Made by a program: the position numbers and the translations under genes. Of a stretch of DNA of 13,794 nucleotides, positions 7,446 through 13,794 are shown piece by piece; the first letter of the stretch is position 1; each line of letters opens with the position of its first letter. This DNA is from UBA5314 sp040217815 (GTDB taxonomy: Bacteria > Bacillota > Syntrophomonadia > Syntrophomonadales > Syntrophomonadaceae), in assembly GCA_040217815.1 (NCBI GenBank), contig JBEHWI010000064.1, positions 1-13,794 of the forward strand, given 5' to 3'. The notes beneath the pieces were generated by a model, which saw only the letters and a list, made by a program, of their open reading frames with translations, did not search any database and had not been told where the DNA came from.

Positions 7446-8549
7446 TTAACTACCTCCCTCTATAACATCAGGTTGATTAATCGGCACAAGGGGAAATCTT
7501 TCTTTGATAACCTGGGCCCTGATCAGATCCCGGTTAAAGGGGTCCATCTCCCGCCCCACTTTCTTCTGTAAATGGGCCGGTCTTATAGCTACCACCAATT
7601 CATTAAGGGCTTTTTTACTTAAGGCTTTTATTGTTCCTATGTCCACTCCCAAACGAACGTTGGATAGTAAAGACAAGGCTTCATTGGAGGTCATAATACG
7701 GGCGTTGGTTAATATTCCAAAAGCCCGACCAATACTGTCTTCCAGTTGATAGGGCATATCGGCTTTCAATTTTTCCCTGGTCAGACGCTCCTGCTCAACC
7801 AGGCGGAAAGTGATAGTAGTAAGGTTGTGGTTTATGTCCTCTTCACTCTGGCCAAGGGTTATCTGGTTAGACAGCTGAAACAGGTTGCCTACCACTTCGG
7901 TCCCTTCACCATACAGACCCCTGACCGCCATACCCAACTGCGCTAAATTGTGAATGATGACTTTTATCTGGCCGCTCAAAACCATAGCCGGGAGGTGGAG
8001 CATGACCGATGCCCGCATGCCAGTCCCAACATTGGTCGGGCATGAAGTTAGGAACCCGCGCCGCGAATCAAACGCGTAGTCCAAGCCGTCTTCCAATCCA
8101 TTGTCTAAAGCCTGAACCCGATTATAACACTCCTTTATCTGAAGACCGGGCAGGAAGCACTGTATGCGAAGGTGATCCTCCTCGTTCAGCATTGTGCACA
8201 GGGAGCCGTTGTCATTGATTACAACTCCCCGGAAGACAGAGTCAGATTCAGCATGAATAGGACTGATAAGGTGTTTCTCCATAAGGATCTGGCGATCCAA
8301 CCCGGACAGGCGATCAAAGGTAACGAACTCCATATCCCGAATCTGGGGATCCCTGATTTTACGCCAGGCGGATTCAACCTCAGCCAGGCATTTTACCCCT
8401 GATTCAGGGGTCAGCCGGTGGGGAAAAGGTATATCTTTCAAGTTTCGGGCCAGTCTGATCCGGCTGCTGATTACAATATCCGATTCCGGACCTTCATCAG
8501 CGCTCATCCAGTAGACATAGCTGTCATTTAAAAGCTGCTGCAGGCTCAC
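7446..8549 (-). CDS. mcsB: Protein arginine kinase McsB
   Basis: McsB phosphorylates arginine residues on proteins, including CtsR, and so marks them for ClpC-ClpP. It belongs to the ATP:guanido phosphotransferase fold. The 367 residues show the nucleotide-binding VISSRIRLARN (26-36) and the catalytic-loop cysteine in LTSCPTNVGTGMR (Cys170). The RDLIRA segment (340-345) matches the RDxxRA phosphoarginine-binding motif that controls McsB allosterically. These features indicate an active kinase, not a degenerate one. The start is GTG at 8549 with GGGAGGG seven bases upstream. The gene lies 13 bases after mcsA and one base before clpC. The McsA product is expected to activate it. Confidence 0.97.
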   Translation of the reverse strand: MSLQQLLNDSYVYWMSADEGPESDIVISSRIRLARNLKDIPFPHRLTPESGVKCLAEVESAWRKIRDPQIRDMEFVTFDRLSGLDRQILMEKHLISPIHAESDSVFRGVVINDNGSLCTMLNEEDHLRIQCFLPGLQIKECYNRVQALDNGLEDGLDYAFDSRRGFLTSCPTNVGTGMRASVMLHLPAMVLSGQIKVIIHNLAQLGMAVRGLYGEGTEVVGNLFQLSNQITLGQSEEDINHNLTTITFRLVEQERLTREKLKADMPYQLEDSIGRAFGILTNARIMTSNEALSLLSNVRLGVDIGTIKALSKKALNELVVAIRPAHLQKKVGREMDPFNRDLIRAQVIKERFPLVPINQPDVIEGGS

Positions 8550-8562
8550 AGGGAAACCCTCC

Positions 8563-9066
8563 CTACTCCAAATTCTTCTCCAATTCTTTTATGGCATCCC
8601 GAATTTCAACCGCTTCCTCATATTTTTCGCTGGAAACGCATTGCTGGAGTATAGTTTTCAGATCCTCGATCTGCTTGCGCAAAACCAGCTGTTGACCGCT
8701 CCTGGCCGGTATTTTACCGACGTGTTTGCTACTGCCACTGATCCTTCTTAGAGTAGGTTCCATCTCCTGTTCAAATGCGGTGTAACAAAGCGAGCAGCCC
8801 AGCTTGCCAACCTGTTTTATATTGGAGAAGGTCATGCCACAGTTGGGACAGGTGGCTTCATAACTGGGGCCCGCCATTTCCTGGAGGTCGTTGCCGAAAA
8901 TGCTGCCCAGCAAGTGGGGTATGCTCAGACTATTGTTCATATCGAACATCCATGCTCCCTTTTGGGCGGCACATTCGTCGCACAGGTGGGACTCTATTTT
9001 CTGGCCATTGTACATATGGGTCACGTGAACGCTGGCCGGTTTTTGTTTACACTGATCACAATACAT
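8563..9066 (-). CDS. mcsA: McsA, zinc-finger activator of McsB
   Basis: McsA binds and activates the arginine kinase McsB and modulates CtsR and ClpC. The 167 residues have two pairs of zinc-binding CxxC motifs: Cys3/Cys6 with Cys29/Cys32, and Cys73/Cys76 with Cys91/Cys94. A C-terminal UVR motif (about 132-165, with LKTILQQCVSSEKYEEAVEIRD) resembles the ClpC/UvrB interaction motif. The ATG at 9066 has AGGGGGC eight bases upstream. The gap to ctsR is unusually long for this operon because it is filled by a 161-bp palindromic element. The leader of mcsA in the operon mRNA therefore contains a long hairpin. Confidence 0.95.
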   Translation of the reverse strand: MYCDQCKQKPASVHVTHMYNGQKIESHLCDECAAQKGAWMFDMNNSLSIPHLLGSIFGNDLQEMAGPSYEATCPNCGMTFSNIKQVGKLGCSLCYTAFEQEMEPTLRRISGSSKHVGKIPARSGQQLVLRKQIEDLKTILQQCVSSEKYEEAVEIRDAIKELEKNLE

Positions 9067-9101
9067 AGGTAAACGCCCCCTAAATCTTACAGACCAGAAC
9101 G

Positions 9102-9262
9102 AGTAGTCTATAACATCTAAAACTTTATTTCCCGCCGGCCAAATTACCGCAGGGCTGCGTTGTCGTCAATCGCAATACGTCCAGTATTACTCATTCCTCC
9201 ACCTTCCCCTGCTGAAATTTTTCTCGGCGGATAAACTAAACTTTTAGATGTTATAGACTACT
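9102..9262. mobile_element. 161-bp imperfect palindrome, MITE-like, between mcsA and ctsR
   Basis: The ends are 21-base perfect inverted repeats (9102-9122 and 9242-9262, beginning AGTAGTCTATAACATC). Pairing continues inwards with TTTA/TAAA and then CCGCCG (9132-9137) against CGGCGG (9225-9230), and GCAGGG (9149-9154) against CCCTGC (9207-9212). This leaves a centre of about 50 bases. There is no coding capacity. Size, terminal inverted repeats and location between operon genes fit a miniature inverted-repeat transposable element. I see no clear target duplication. The right arm overlaps the end of ctsR: the codons for the last three residues and the TAA stop come from it. Confidence 0.75.
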
Positions 9263-9685
9263 GGTATATTTACCGAGCGCGTTGATTATTACCTGGAACA
9301 GCTGGTTTTGTTGTTCCGCGGCCAGACCTTGCGCAGCCGACTCGACCACGTAGACCAGCATGGTGTATTCCTGATTTCCGATGAGCTGCCTTTTTAATAG
9401 ATCGTCGAGATAGGCTTTAATTTGGTTGCGGTTTATCGAATTATCGACTTTATTGATCCATTGCGTCCGGGTTATTCGTACAAAGCCGTTTCCACCCCGG
9501 CGGCTTTCTGTCACGTAGCCTTCCTCTTGCGTGAACCGGGTGCTTATAACGTAGGTTACCTGAGAAGGCACGCAGGAAAAGGTTTCCGCCAGTTCAGAAC
9601 GTTGAATTTCAATCTGTCCTGCGCCGCTCTTTTCTATCAATACTTTGATGTACTGTTCAATCTTGTCCGCCAGGCTTCTCCGCAT
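9251..9685 (-). CDS. ctsR: Transcriptional repressor CtsR
   Basis: CtsR is the dimeric winged-helix repressor of the clp and stress genes. It loses activity on heat or when phosphorylated by McsB. The protein has 144 residues from the ATG at 9685. The helix-turn-helix lies at about 24-52 and the beta wing contains RRGGNGFVRITR (the glycine-rich GGNG is thought to act as the heat sensor). A four-helix C-terminal domain follows. An in-frame TTG at 9694 is possible, but AGAGGGC would then be only one or two bases away. The ATG has a spacing of about eleven, so I prefer it. The C-terminus appears a little short and ends in TSSL, where the last codons and stop derive from the palindromic element. 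The gene is first in the operon and its own operator lies directly upstream. Confidence 0.95.
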   Translation of the reverse strand: MRRSLADKIEQYIKVLIEKSGAGQIEIQRSELAETFSCVPSQVTYVISTRFTQEEGYVTESRRGGNGFVRITRTQWINKVDNSINRNQIKAYLDDLLKRQLIGNQEYTMLVYVVESAAQGLAAEQQNQLFQVIINALGKYTSSL

Positions 9686-9701
9686 AATATACAACGCCCT
9701 C

Positions 9702-9718
9702 TTTGACTATTTTTGACT
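9702..9718 (-). promoter_or_regulatory. CtsR operator (direct heptad repeat)
   Basis: On the minus strand this reads AGTCAAA-AAT-AGTCAAA, a match to the CtsR consensus RGTCAAANANRGTCAAA at all defined positions. It lies at the predicted transcription start and runs up to the Shine-Dalgarno of ctsR, so bound CtsR would block initiation. This shows that the operon is autoregulated. Confidence 0.93.
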
Positions 9719-9725
9719 TTAATTA

Positions 9726-9754
9726 ATTTTATAGTTTTATAATTAAATCGCCAA
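9726..9754 (-). promoter_or_regulatory. Sigma-A promoter of the ctsR operon
   Basis: Reading the minus strand, TTGGCG (9749-9754) and TAAAAT (9726-9731) are separated by 17 bases in a very AT-rich region. The expected start is near 9719, exactly at the upstream edge of the CtsR operator. The match is good but not perfect. An alternative TATAAA -10 would give a spacer of 15. Confidence 0.65.
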
Positions 9755-9849
9755 TTCTGTTCTCAGGTTCTAAACAGTACTGGCGAACGTTTATTTCAAT
9801 ATTTTTCACCAATGCTCCATATTTCTATACAATCTCCTGAAAAGCAACT

Positions 9850-9873
9850 AAAAAAGGCCCCCTTAAGGGCCTT
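9850..9873 (-). terminator. Intrinsic terminator after the FtsA-like gene
   Basis: On the minus strand AAGGCCC, loop TTAAGG and GGGCCTT form a 7-bp stem followed by a run of T (TTTTTT with the end of the stem). It begins about 25 bases after the stop at 9898 and separates this unit from the ctsR operon. Confidence 0.88.
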
Positions 9874-9897
9874 GTGAGTTTCCCACTCATCTATGCT

Positions 9898-12027
9898 TTA
9901 CTCTTTCCAGAAAAACTCTACTACGCTGTTTTCAAAAATAGGGGTGGTATAACCGGCATTTTCCCCATCAACCCGAATTATCAGCCGTCCGCGCGGGTTG
10001 CGTTTGACATCAATTACCCCCAGAACATCACTTAAAATTGCATAGTTCTTCGTTTTGTCTACATTTATACGGGCTTCTTCTTCAATTTCGTGATCCAGAT
10101 CCACTACCCGCTCATTCATAAAAAGGGTTGCACCCTTGCCTTTTAGAGATATCCTTTTATCATTAACTGTAACATTTAGATCCCAGGATTCACCACTTTC
10201 TAAAATGTCCCGAAGCCGGGGCCGCAACTGGGTGATGGTATACTGAATGTCAGCCTGGTTATCTACATTTTGATCCAGCCGCCCTTCCTTGCCGTTTACG
10301 GTAACCTTGAGCGGGCGCCAGCGCAGCATGTTTTCCTGCCCGTTGAGATAATAACGGTAGATCCTCTCGGTCAGAATATGGTCAGGCACTCCCGCAGCAG
10401 CCAGAACATCGGCCAGGCTGTTAAAACGCCGGTAATCCACTCGGGCCCGGTCGGGTATTTCATCCTCATCATGTCCCGGCCGATCGTCGACGTTAACGCT
10501 GGTCTTGAGCTTCATTTTTTCACCGTTAACCGTAACATACAGCTCGGCAAAGGGCAGCAAGTCTTTCATTTTTACAACCGCCGGCTTGCCGTCCTGGCCC
10601 CGGCGGAACTCTATACGATCCCCGTTTTGGATCGTAGTCTCAAGTTGCTCCTCCCGGCCATTAACGGTTATGTGTGGAGGCCCGCCCAGTTCCCCCTTAA
10701 ACTGGCGCACCTGACCGTTGACCATAATAGTCTTTCCCAGCCCGGGTTTTCCAAAAATATTATTTAAAGCGATTCCCGAATTTAAAAGAGCGGTTCCCAC
10801 GCTGAGTTCCCCAATATTCCATAGGGCTACTTCTCGTTCGTTGACTCGGACCTTGATAAATGGAACCGGCGGAGAGGTGAAGGAATTATAGGCTATACCC
10901 AGAGGGGTTACCCCTTGGGGCCCCTTTAAGTAATCGGCAGGCACTTCTATGTGATAGAACCGATCCGGCGTGCGAATGCCCACCCGGTTTGCAGGCAAAT
11001 CAAGCTTTTCGGCAATGCGCCCTGGAAGCCCCGGAGTAAGACTTCCTCCCCCAATACATATAACAGCGTCCGGGCTCTTTTGGTTCAGGGTGTTTATCTG
11101 TTCGGCGATATTGACTGCCAATTCATCGATGACCGGCTGCAATGTTTCAATAACTTCGCTAGAGGCCACCCGGGTCTGGTTTCCCAGAATATCTACAACA
11201 TCAACTTCGTCCTGCGCAGACAACTGTCTTTTCAATTGTTCAGCAGCATTGAAGTCCAAAAGGTAGCGACTAGCAATATGTTCGGTAAGTTCGTCGCCTC
11301 CAAACGGCACCATGGCATAAGCGAAAATAGTATTCTCCTTAACAACCGCTATATCCGAGGTCCCGGCCCCTATATCCACCAGCACCAGGTTTAAAAGGCG
11401 CATTTCGGGGGGAATGGCAACCGAAAGGGCTGCTATCGGTTCCAGAGTCATACTAAAAATGCCCAGATCGATTTTGCGCAATGCAGACAGCAAACTGTCC
11501 ACAACTACCCGGGGAAGGAAGGTGGCGATTATTTCAACTTCCATAGCGCTGCCGACCTGACCGACCAGGCTGGCCAGCTCCTGCCCTTCCAACCGGTACT
11601 CCACCACGCTGTACCCGGCGCAGATGTAGTTGTTTTCAATCCCCGCGGTTTCATTCTGGGCCAACTGGTACTGGGCCTGCTGTACTGCTTCAATCTCAAT
11701 GGCCCGAACTTCCTGGGTGCTTATTTCATCCATATTGGCCCGCAGTTTGCTGACTTTTCCCCGGGCGGTTTTAAGAGCGCGTCCGGCGGCGGCCACAGCC
11801 GCTGATTCCAGTTTAATCTGCAGTCTTTCTTCAAGCTTCTCGGTTACTTCGCGAATAGTCTGAGCGACCGCCTCCACATCGTGAATCTGACCATCGTACA
11901 TGGCTCTGGTCCGGTGCTCTATCATTTCACTGGCCAGCACCCGGTAGCTGGAGGAATGCCTTTGCATTACCAGGCCCAATATTTTGCGCGTCCCAATATC
12001 CAGAGCATAAATTCTATCTTCTTCCAC
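9898..12027 (-). CDS. FtsA/PilM-like actin homologue with long VNG-repeat C-terminal extension
   Basis: The first 385 residues or so are an actin-fold ATPase of the FtsA/PilM group. Phosphate loop 1 is ALDIGTRKILGLV (8-20), phosphate loop 2 is VDIGAGTSD (217-225), and the adenosine motif is IGGGSLTPGL (325-334). The remaining 320 residues carry about nine strand-turn motifs of the form [VIL]xVN[GED]: at 393, 434, 453, 498, 559, 575, 619, 635 and 684. Segments such as NGDRIEFRRG look like the end of a ubiquitin-like beta-grasp fold, but this is inference. Usual FtsA is about 420 residues and ends in a membrane helix, which is absent here. Two starts are possible: ATG at 12048, overlapping the previous stop as ATGA, and GTG at 12027 with AAGGAG eight bases upstream. 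I chose the GTG. It is probably not the divisome FtsA itself, since no ftsZ is next to it. Confidence 0.88.
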   Translation of the reverse strand: MEEDRIYALDIGTRKILGLVMQRHSSSYRVLASEMIEHRTRAMYDGQIHDVEAVAQTIREVTEKLEERLQIKLESAAVAAAGRALKTARGKVSKLRANMDEISTQEVRAIEIEAVQQAQYQLAQNETAGIENNYICAGYSVVEYRLEGQELASLVGQVGSAMEVEIIATFLPRVVVDSLLSALRKIDLGIFSMTLEPIAALSVAIPPEMRLLNLVLVDIGAGTSDIAVVKENTIFAYAMVPFGGDELTEHIASRYLLDFNAAEQLKRQLSAQDEVDVVDILGNQTRVASSEVIETLQPVIDELAVNIAEQINTLNQKSPDAVICIGGGSLTPGLPGRIAEKLDLPANRVGIRTPDRFYHIEVPADYLKGPQGVTPLGIAYNSFTSPPVPFIKVRVNEREVALWNIGELSVGTALLNSGIALNNIFGKPGLGKTIMVNGQVRQFKGELGGPPHITVNGREEQLETTIQNGDRIEFRRGQDGKPAVVKMKDLLPFAELYVTVNGEKMKLKTSVNVDDRPGHDEDEIPDRARVDYRRFNSLADVLAAAGVPDHILTERIYRYYLNGQENMLRWRPLKVTVNGKEGRLDQNVDNQADIQYTITQLRPRLRDILESGESWDLNVTVNDKRISLKGKGATLFMNERVVDLDHEIEEEARINVDKTKNYAILSDVLGVIDVKRNPRGRLIIRVDGENAGYTTPIFENSVVEFFWKE

Positions 12028-12044
12028 AATGACCTCTCCTTGCC

Positions 12045-12812
12045 TCATCGGAATCTATTGTAATATCCGCGCTTTATTTTTTTCCATTTGGCCTTTTTAA
12101 TAGCAAGGATATAGCGCGGCAAAGCCAACTGTCTTTTCCAGCGGGACGGCTCGGCCAGAAGCCGGTACAACCATTCCAGATTTAAGCGAATAGCCCACTC
12201 GGGTGCCCGGTTTTTAACCCCGGCAATTACATCGAAGCTCCCCCCGACCCCTATACACAACGGGATTTTCATTGCTTCCTGCTGTTCCTTGATCCAGTAC
12301 TCCTGTTTAGGCGCACCCAGAGCCACAAACAGGATGTCCGGCTGTAAAGATGCAATCTCTCTTGCGATCCCCGCACTCTCATCATCTTTAAAATAACCGT
12401 CACGGCAGCCTACAACCACCAGCCCCGGGTACTGCTTTACAAGACTTTCGGCAGCGGCCTCAGCCACCCCCGGAGCAGCACCAAACAGATATACCTTCCA
12501 ACCCATATCAGCCGCTTTGCGGCACAGGGATGCCATGAGGTCTATCCCGGTAACCCGTTCGGGAAAATCGTATCCCAGCTGACGCCCGCCCCAGATAATG
12601 CCGATTCCATCCGGAGTTACAAGATCAGCCCCATTTATAACAATGCGCAAGTTTTCATCTTTTTGAGCCTGATACGCAATCTCGGCATTGAGGGTTATAA
12701 CCTGGCCGCCCTTTTGGCTTAAAATTATTTCATGTATCTTTTCCAGGGCTTGCTGGCTGTTAATTATATCAATATTACAACCGAGAATTTCGGCCTTATT
12801 ATCCATTTTCAT
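12045..12812 (-). CDS. GT26 (WecG/TagA/CpsF) glycosyltransferase
   Basis: Members of this family transfer N-acetylmannosamine or a related sugar from UDP to an undecaprenyl-linked acceptor, for example the first committed step of wall teichoic acid synthesis. The 255 residues show the family pattern: VITLNAEIAYQAQ (Thr40, Asn42), TPDGIGIIWG (Asp68, the probable base), ERVTGID (85-91), LGAPKQE (165-171), GGSFD (190-194), RAPEW (202-206) and LEWLYRLLAEPSRWKR. The basic C-terminal tail (KKAKWKKIKRGYYNRFR) fits membrane-surface binding. The ATG at 12812 is used here. An in-frame ATG at 12806 has AGGA at a better spacing and would remove two residues. The stop overlaps or directly precedes the FtsA-like gene, so the two are probably co-translated. 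The real sugar and acceptor cannot be read from sequence alone. Confidence 0.93.
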   Translation of the reverse strand: MKMDNKAEILGCNIDIINSQQALEKIHEIILSQKGGQVITLNAEIAYQAQKDENLRIVINGADLVTPDGIGIIWGGRQLGYDFPERVTGIDLMASLCRKAADMGWKVYLFGAAPGVAEAAAESLVKQYPGLVVVGCRDGYFKDDESAGIAREIASLQPDILFVALGAPKQEYWIKEQQEAMKIPLCIGVGGSFDVIAGVKNRAPEWAIRLNLEWLYRLLAEPSRWKRQLALPRYILAIKKAKWKKIKRGYYNRFR

Positions 12813-12927
12813 GTCCTATCCGTCTTTGCTGTCTCAATACTCACTTATTGGCTTTTTACTGTATCTTTTCCTGCCTGGACCCTGTCTAAAATGAAAAATC
12901 AACGATGACACCTGCCTATACCCAAAC

Positions 12928-12955
12928 AAAAAAGCCCGCTTGTTTTAAGCGAGCT
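12928..12955 (-). terminator. Intrinsic terminator after the flagellar rod gene
   Basis: On the minus strand AGCTCGCTT, loop AAAAC and AAGCGGGCT form a 9-bp stem with one T-G wobble, followed by TTTTT. It starts 31 bases after the stop at 12986. It separates the flagellar gene from the glycosyltransferase gene, so the latter needs its own promoter in 12813-12927. I found no convincing one there. Confidence 0.9.
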
Positions 12956-12985
12956 GCACTTGTTCTAAAAAGGTAGTATTATCAA

Positions 12986-13747
12986 CTATTGAACTGTTCC
13001 GACTTTTTCTATAACTGTAGCCAGTGATTCATCCTGGGCCTGTACGATCTTTTGCATAGACTCATAGGAACGGGTCACTTTTATCAATTCAATCATTTCA
13101 CTGATCGCGTTTACATTAGAATCCTCAACATAATTTTGCAGTACTTGAGGGTTGGCGTCTTCAGTATAAGGTGTGCTCGATTGCCAGAGGCTGCCGCCCA
13201 TTTTAGTCATAGAATTCATTTGGTCGGCAAAGGATACGATTTTAAAGGTGGTAAGTTCCTCCCCATTTACAAATACATTCCCCTGTTTATCCACCCGGAA
13301 GTCGCCCTCAACAACGATTTGCTCGTCGTTGACGTCCATCACCGGGTTCCCCGACAGGTCGGTGAGAAGGCCGGTACCAGTCAATTTGAACTGCCCGTTG
13401 CGGGTGAACCTTTCCCCATTAGCCGTCTGCACCACAAAATACGATGAATTGGCCAGGGCTACATCCAACGGATTATCGGTTCTCTTCATGTTCCCCTGGG
13501 AAAAGTCGCTGGTCTGAAACCCGACACAGGCTCCAGTGCCCAATTTGCCAATCTGCTGGTAGCTTCCTGATTCCCCATTATCCTTCTTTTCCAGCCGGCT
13601 GATAAGCATGTCCGGAAATGCAGTTGAAACGATAACGTCTTTTTTAAAACCACAGGTGTTCACATTAGCCAAATTATTAGCCAGAGCATCCATCCTGGTT
13701 AACCCCAACATCATCCCCGAAGCCGCCGAATAAAGCCCTTTAATCAA
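12986..13747 (-). CDS. Flagellar basal-body rod protein, FlgF/FlgG family
   Basis: These proteins build the periplasmic or wall-spanning rod of the flagellum. The 253 residues begin with the conserved rod signature MIKGLYSAASGM and NNLANVNTCGFKKD (24-37). The central domain contains FTRNGQFKLTGTGLLTDLSGNPV. The C-terminal rod domain is YVEDSNVNAISEMIELIKVTRSYESMQK. The start is a TTG at 13747 supported by GGAGGA seven bases upstream. The N-terminus with PDMLISRL looks more like clostridial FlgF than FlgG, but the two paralogues are hard to separate without alignment. The gene is the last or only one of its unit, because a terminator follows. Other rod genes may lie beyond the right edge. Confidence 0.93.
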   Translation of the reverse strand: MIKGLYSAASGMMLGLTRMDALANNLANVNTCGFKKDVIVSTAFPDMLISRLEKKDNGESGSYQQIGKLGTGACVGFQTSDFSQGNMKRTDNPLDVALANSSYFVVQTANGERFTRNGQFKLTGTGLLTDLSGNPVMDVNDEQIVVEGDFRVDKQGNVFVNGEELTTFKIVSFADQMNSMTKMGGSLWQSSTPYTEDANPQVLQNYVEDSNVNAISEMIELIKVTRSYESMQKIVQAQDESLATVIEKVGTVQ

Positions 13748-13778
13748 TAGCGTATCCTCCGTATTGTGATCATAATAA

Positions 13779-13790
13779 TTATCGAAAAGC
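13779..13790 (-). promoter_or_regulatory. Possible sigma-D (sigma-28) -10 element
   Basis: On the minus strand GCTTTTCGATAA contains CGATAA, the core of the flagellar sigma-28 -10 box (GCCGATAA). It lies about 20 bases upstream of the Shine-Dalgarno of the rod gene. The -35 element (TAAA) would fall beyond the right edge of the window and cannot be checked, so this is tentative. Confidence 0.25.
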
Positions 13791-13794
13791 CACC

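Noticed and set aside
12838..12865. Sigma-28-like GCCAATAA upstream of the GT26 glycosyltransferase gene
   Set aside because: One mismatch in the -10 and no TAAA at 15 bases upstream. Likely chance in an AT-rich gap.

Overview
The window looks like a chromosomal core segment of a low-to-mid GC, flagellated member of the Firmicutes/Clostridia. The reasons are the gene order ctsR-mcsA-mcsB-clpC-radA-disA followed by a PIN/TRAM gene and ispD (the Bacillus/Clostridia stress and isoprenoid neighbourhood), strong GGAGG-type ribosome binding sites, TTG and GTG starts, and a consensus CtsR operator. A Syntrophomonas-like or Desulfotomaculum-like anaerobe would fit, but the species is inference.

Almost everything is on the minus strand, so the layout is given from right to left. 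A FlgF/FlgG-family flagellar rod gene (12986-13747) ends in an intrinsic terminator. Next come a GT26 (WecG/TagA) glycosyltransferase and an overlapping or nearly overlapping gene for an FtsA-like actin homologue. That protein carries an unusual C-terminal extension of about 320 residues built around repeated VNG motifs, and its gene also ends in a terminator. Then follows a sigma-A-type promoter with a CtsR operator at its start site, driving ctsR, mcsA, mcsB, clpC, radA and disA. This operon links repression and degradation of damaged proteins (CtsR, the McsA/McsB arginine kinase, ClpC) with DNA recombination (RadA) and c-di-AMP signalling (DisA). A 161-bp imperfect palindrome that looks like a MITE lies between ctsR and mcsA and supplies the last codons and stop of ctsR.

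Downstream of disA, the usual run into the PIN/TRAM gene is interrupted. There is a GC-rich block of repeats (about 2018-2387) and an isolated small cysteine-containing gene on the plus strand (1497-1895) with its own perfect consensus promoter and terminator. The PIN/TRAM membrane protein gene and the 5' part of ispD follow on the minus strand and run off the left edge.

The most interesting signal is in the repeat block. A tandem 51-bp unit and its diverged copies form two kinds of hairpin. The loops stay constant (ATGGAC or AGGAC) while the stems change with compensatory substitutions (TGAC/GTCA, TGGC/GCCA, TGCC/GGCA; GCCC/GGGC, GTTC/GAAC; GTCGC/GCGAC, GCGGC/GCCGC). This is direct evidence within one locus for a structured RNA or a single-stranded DNA hairpin element.
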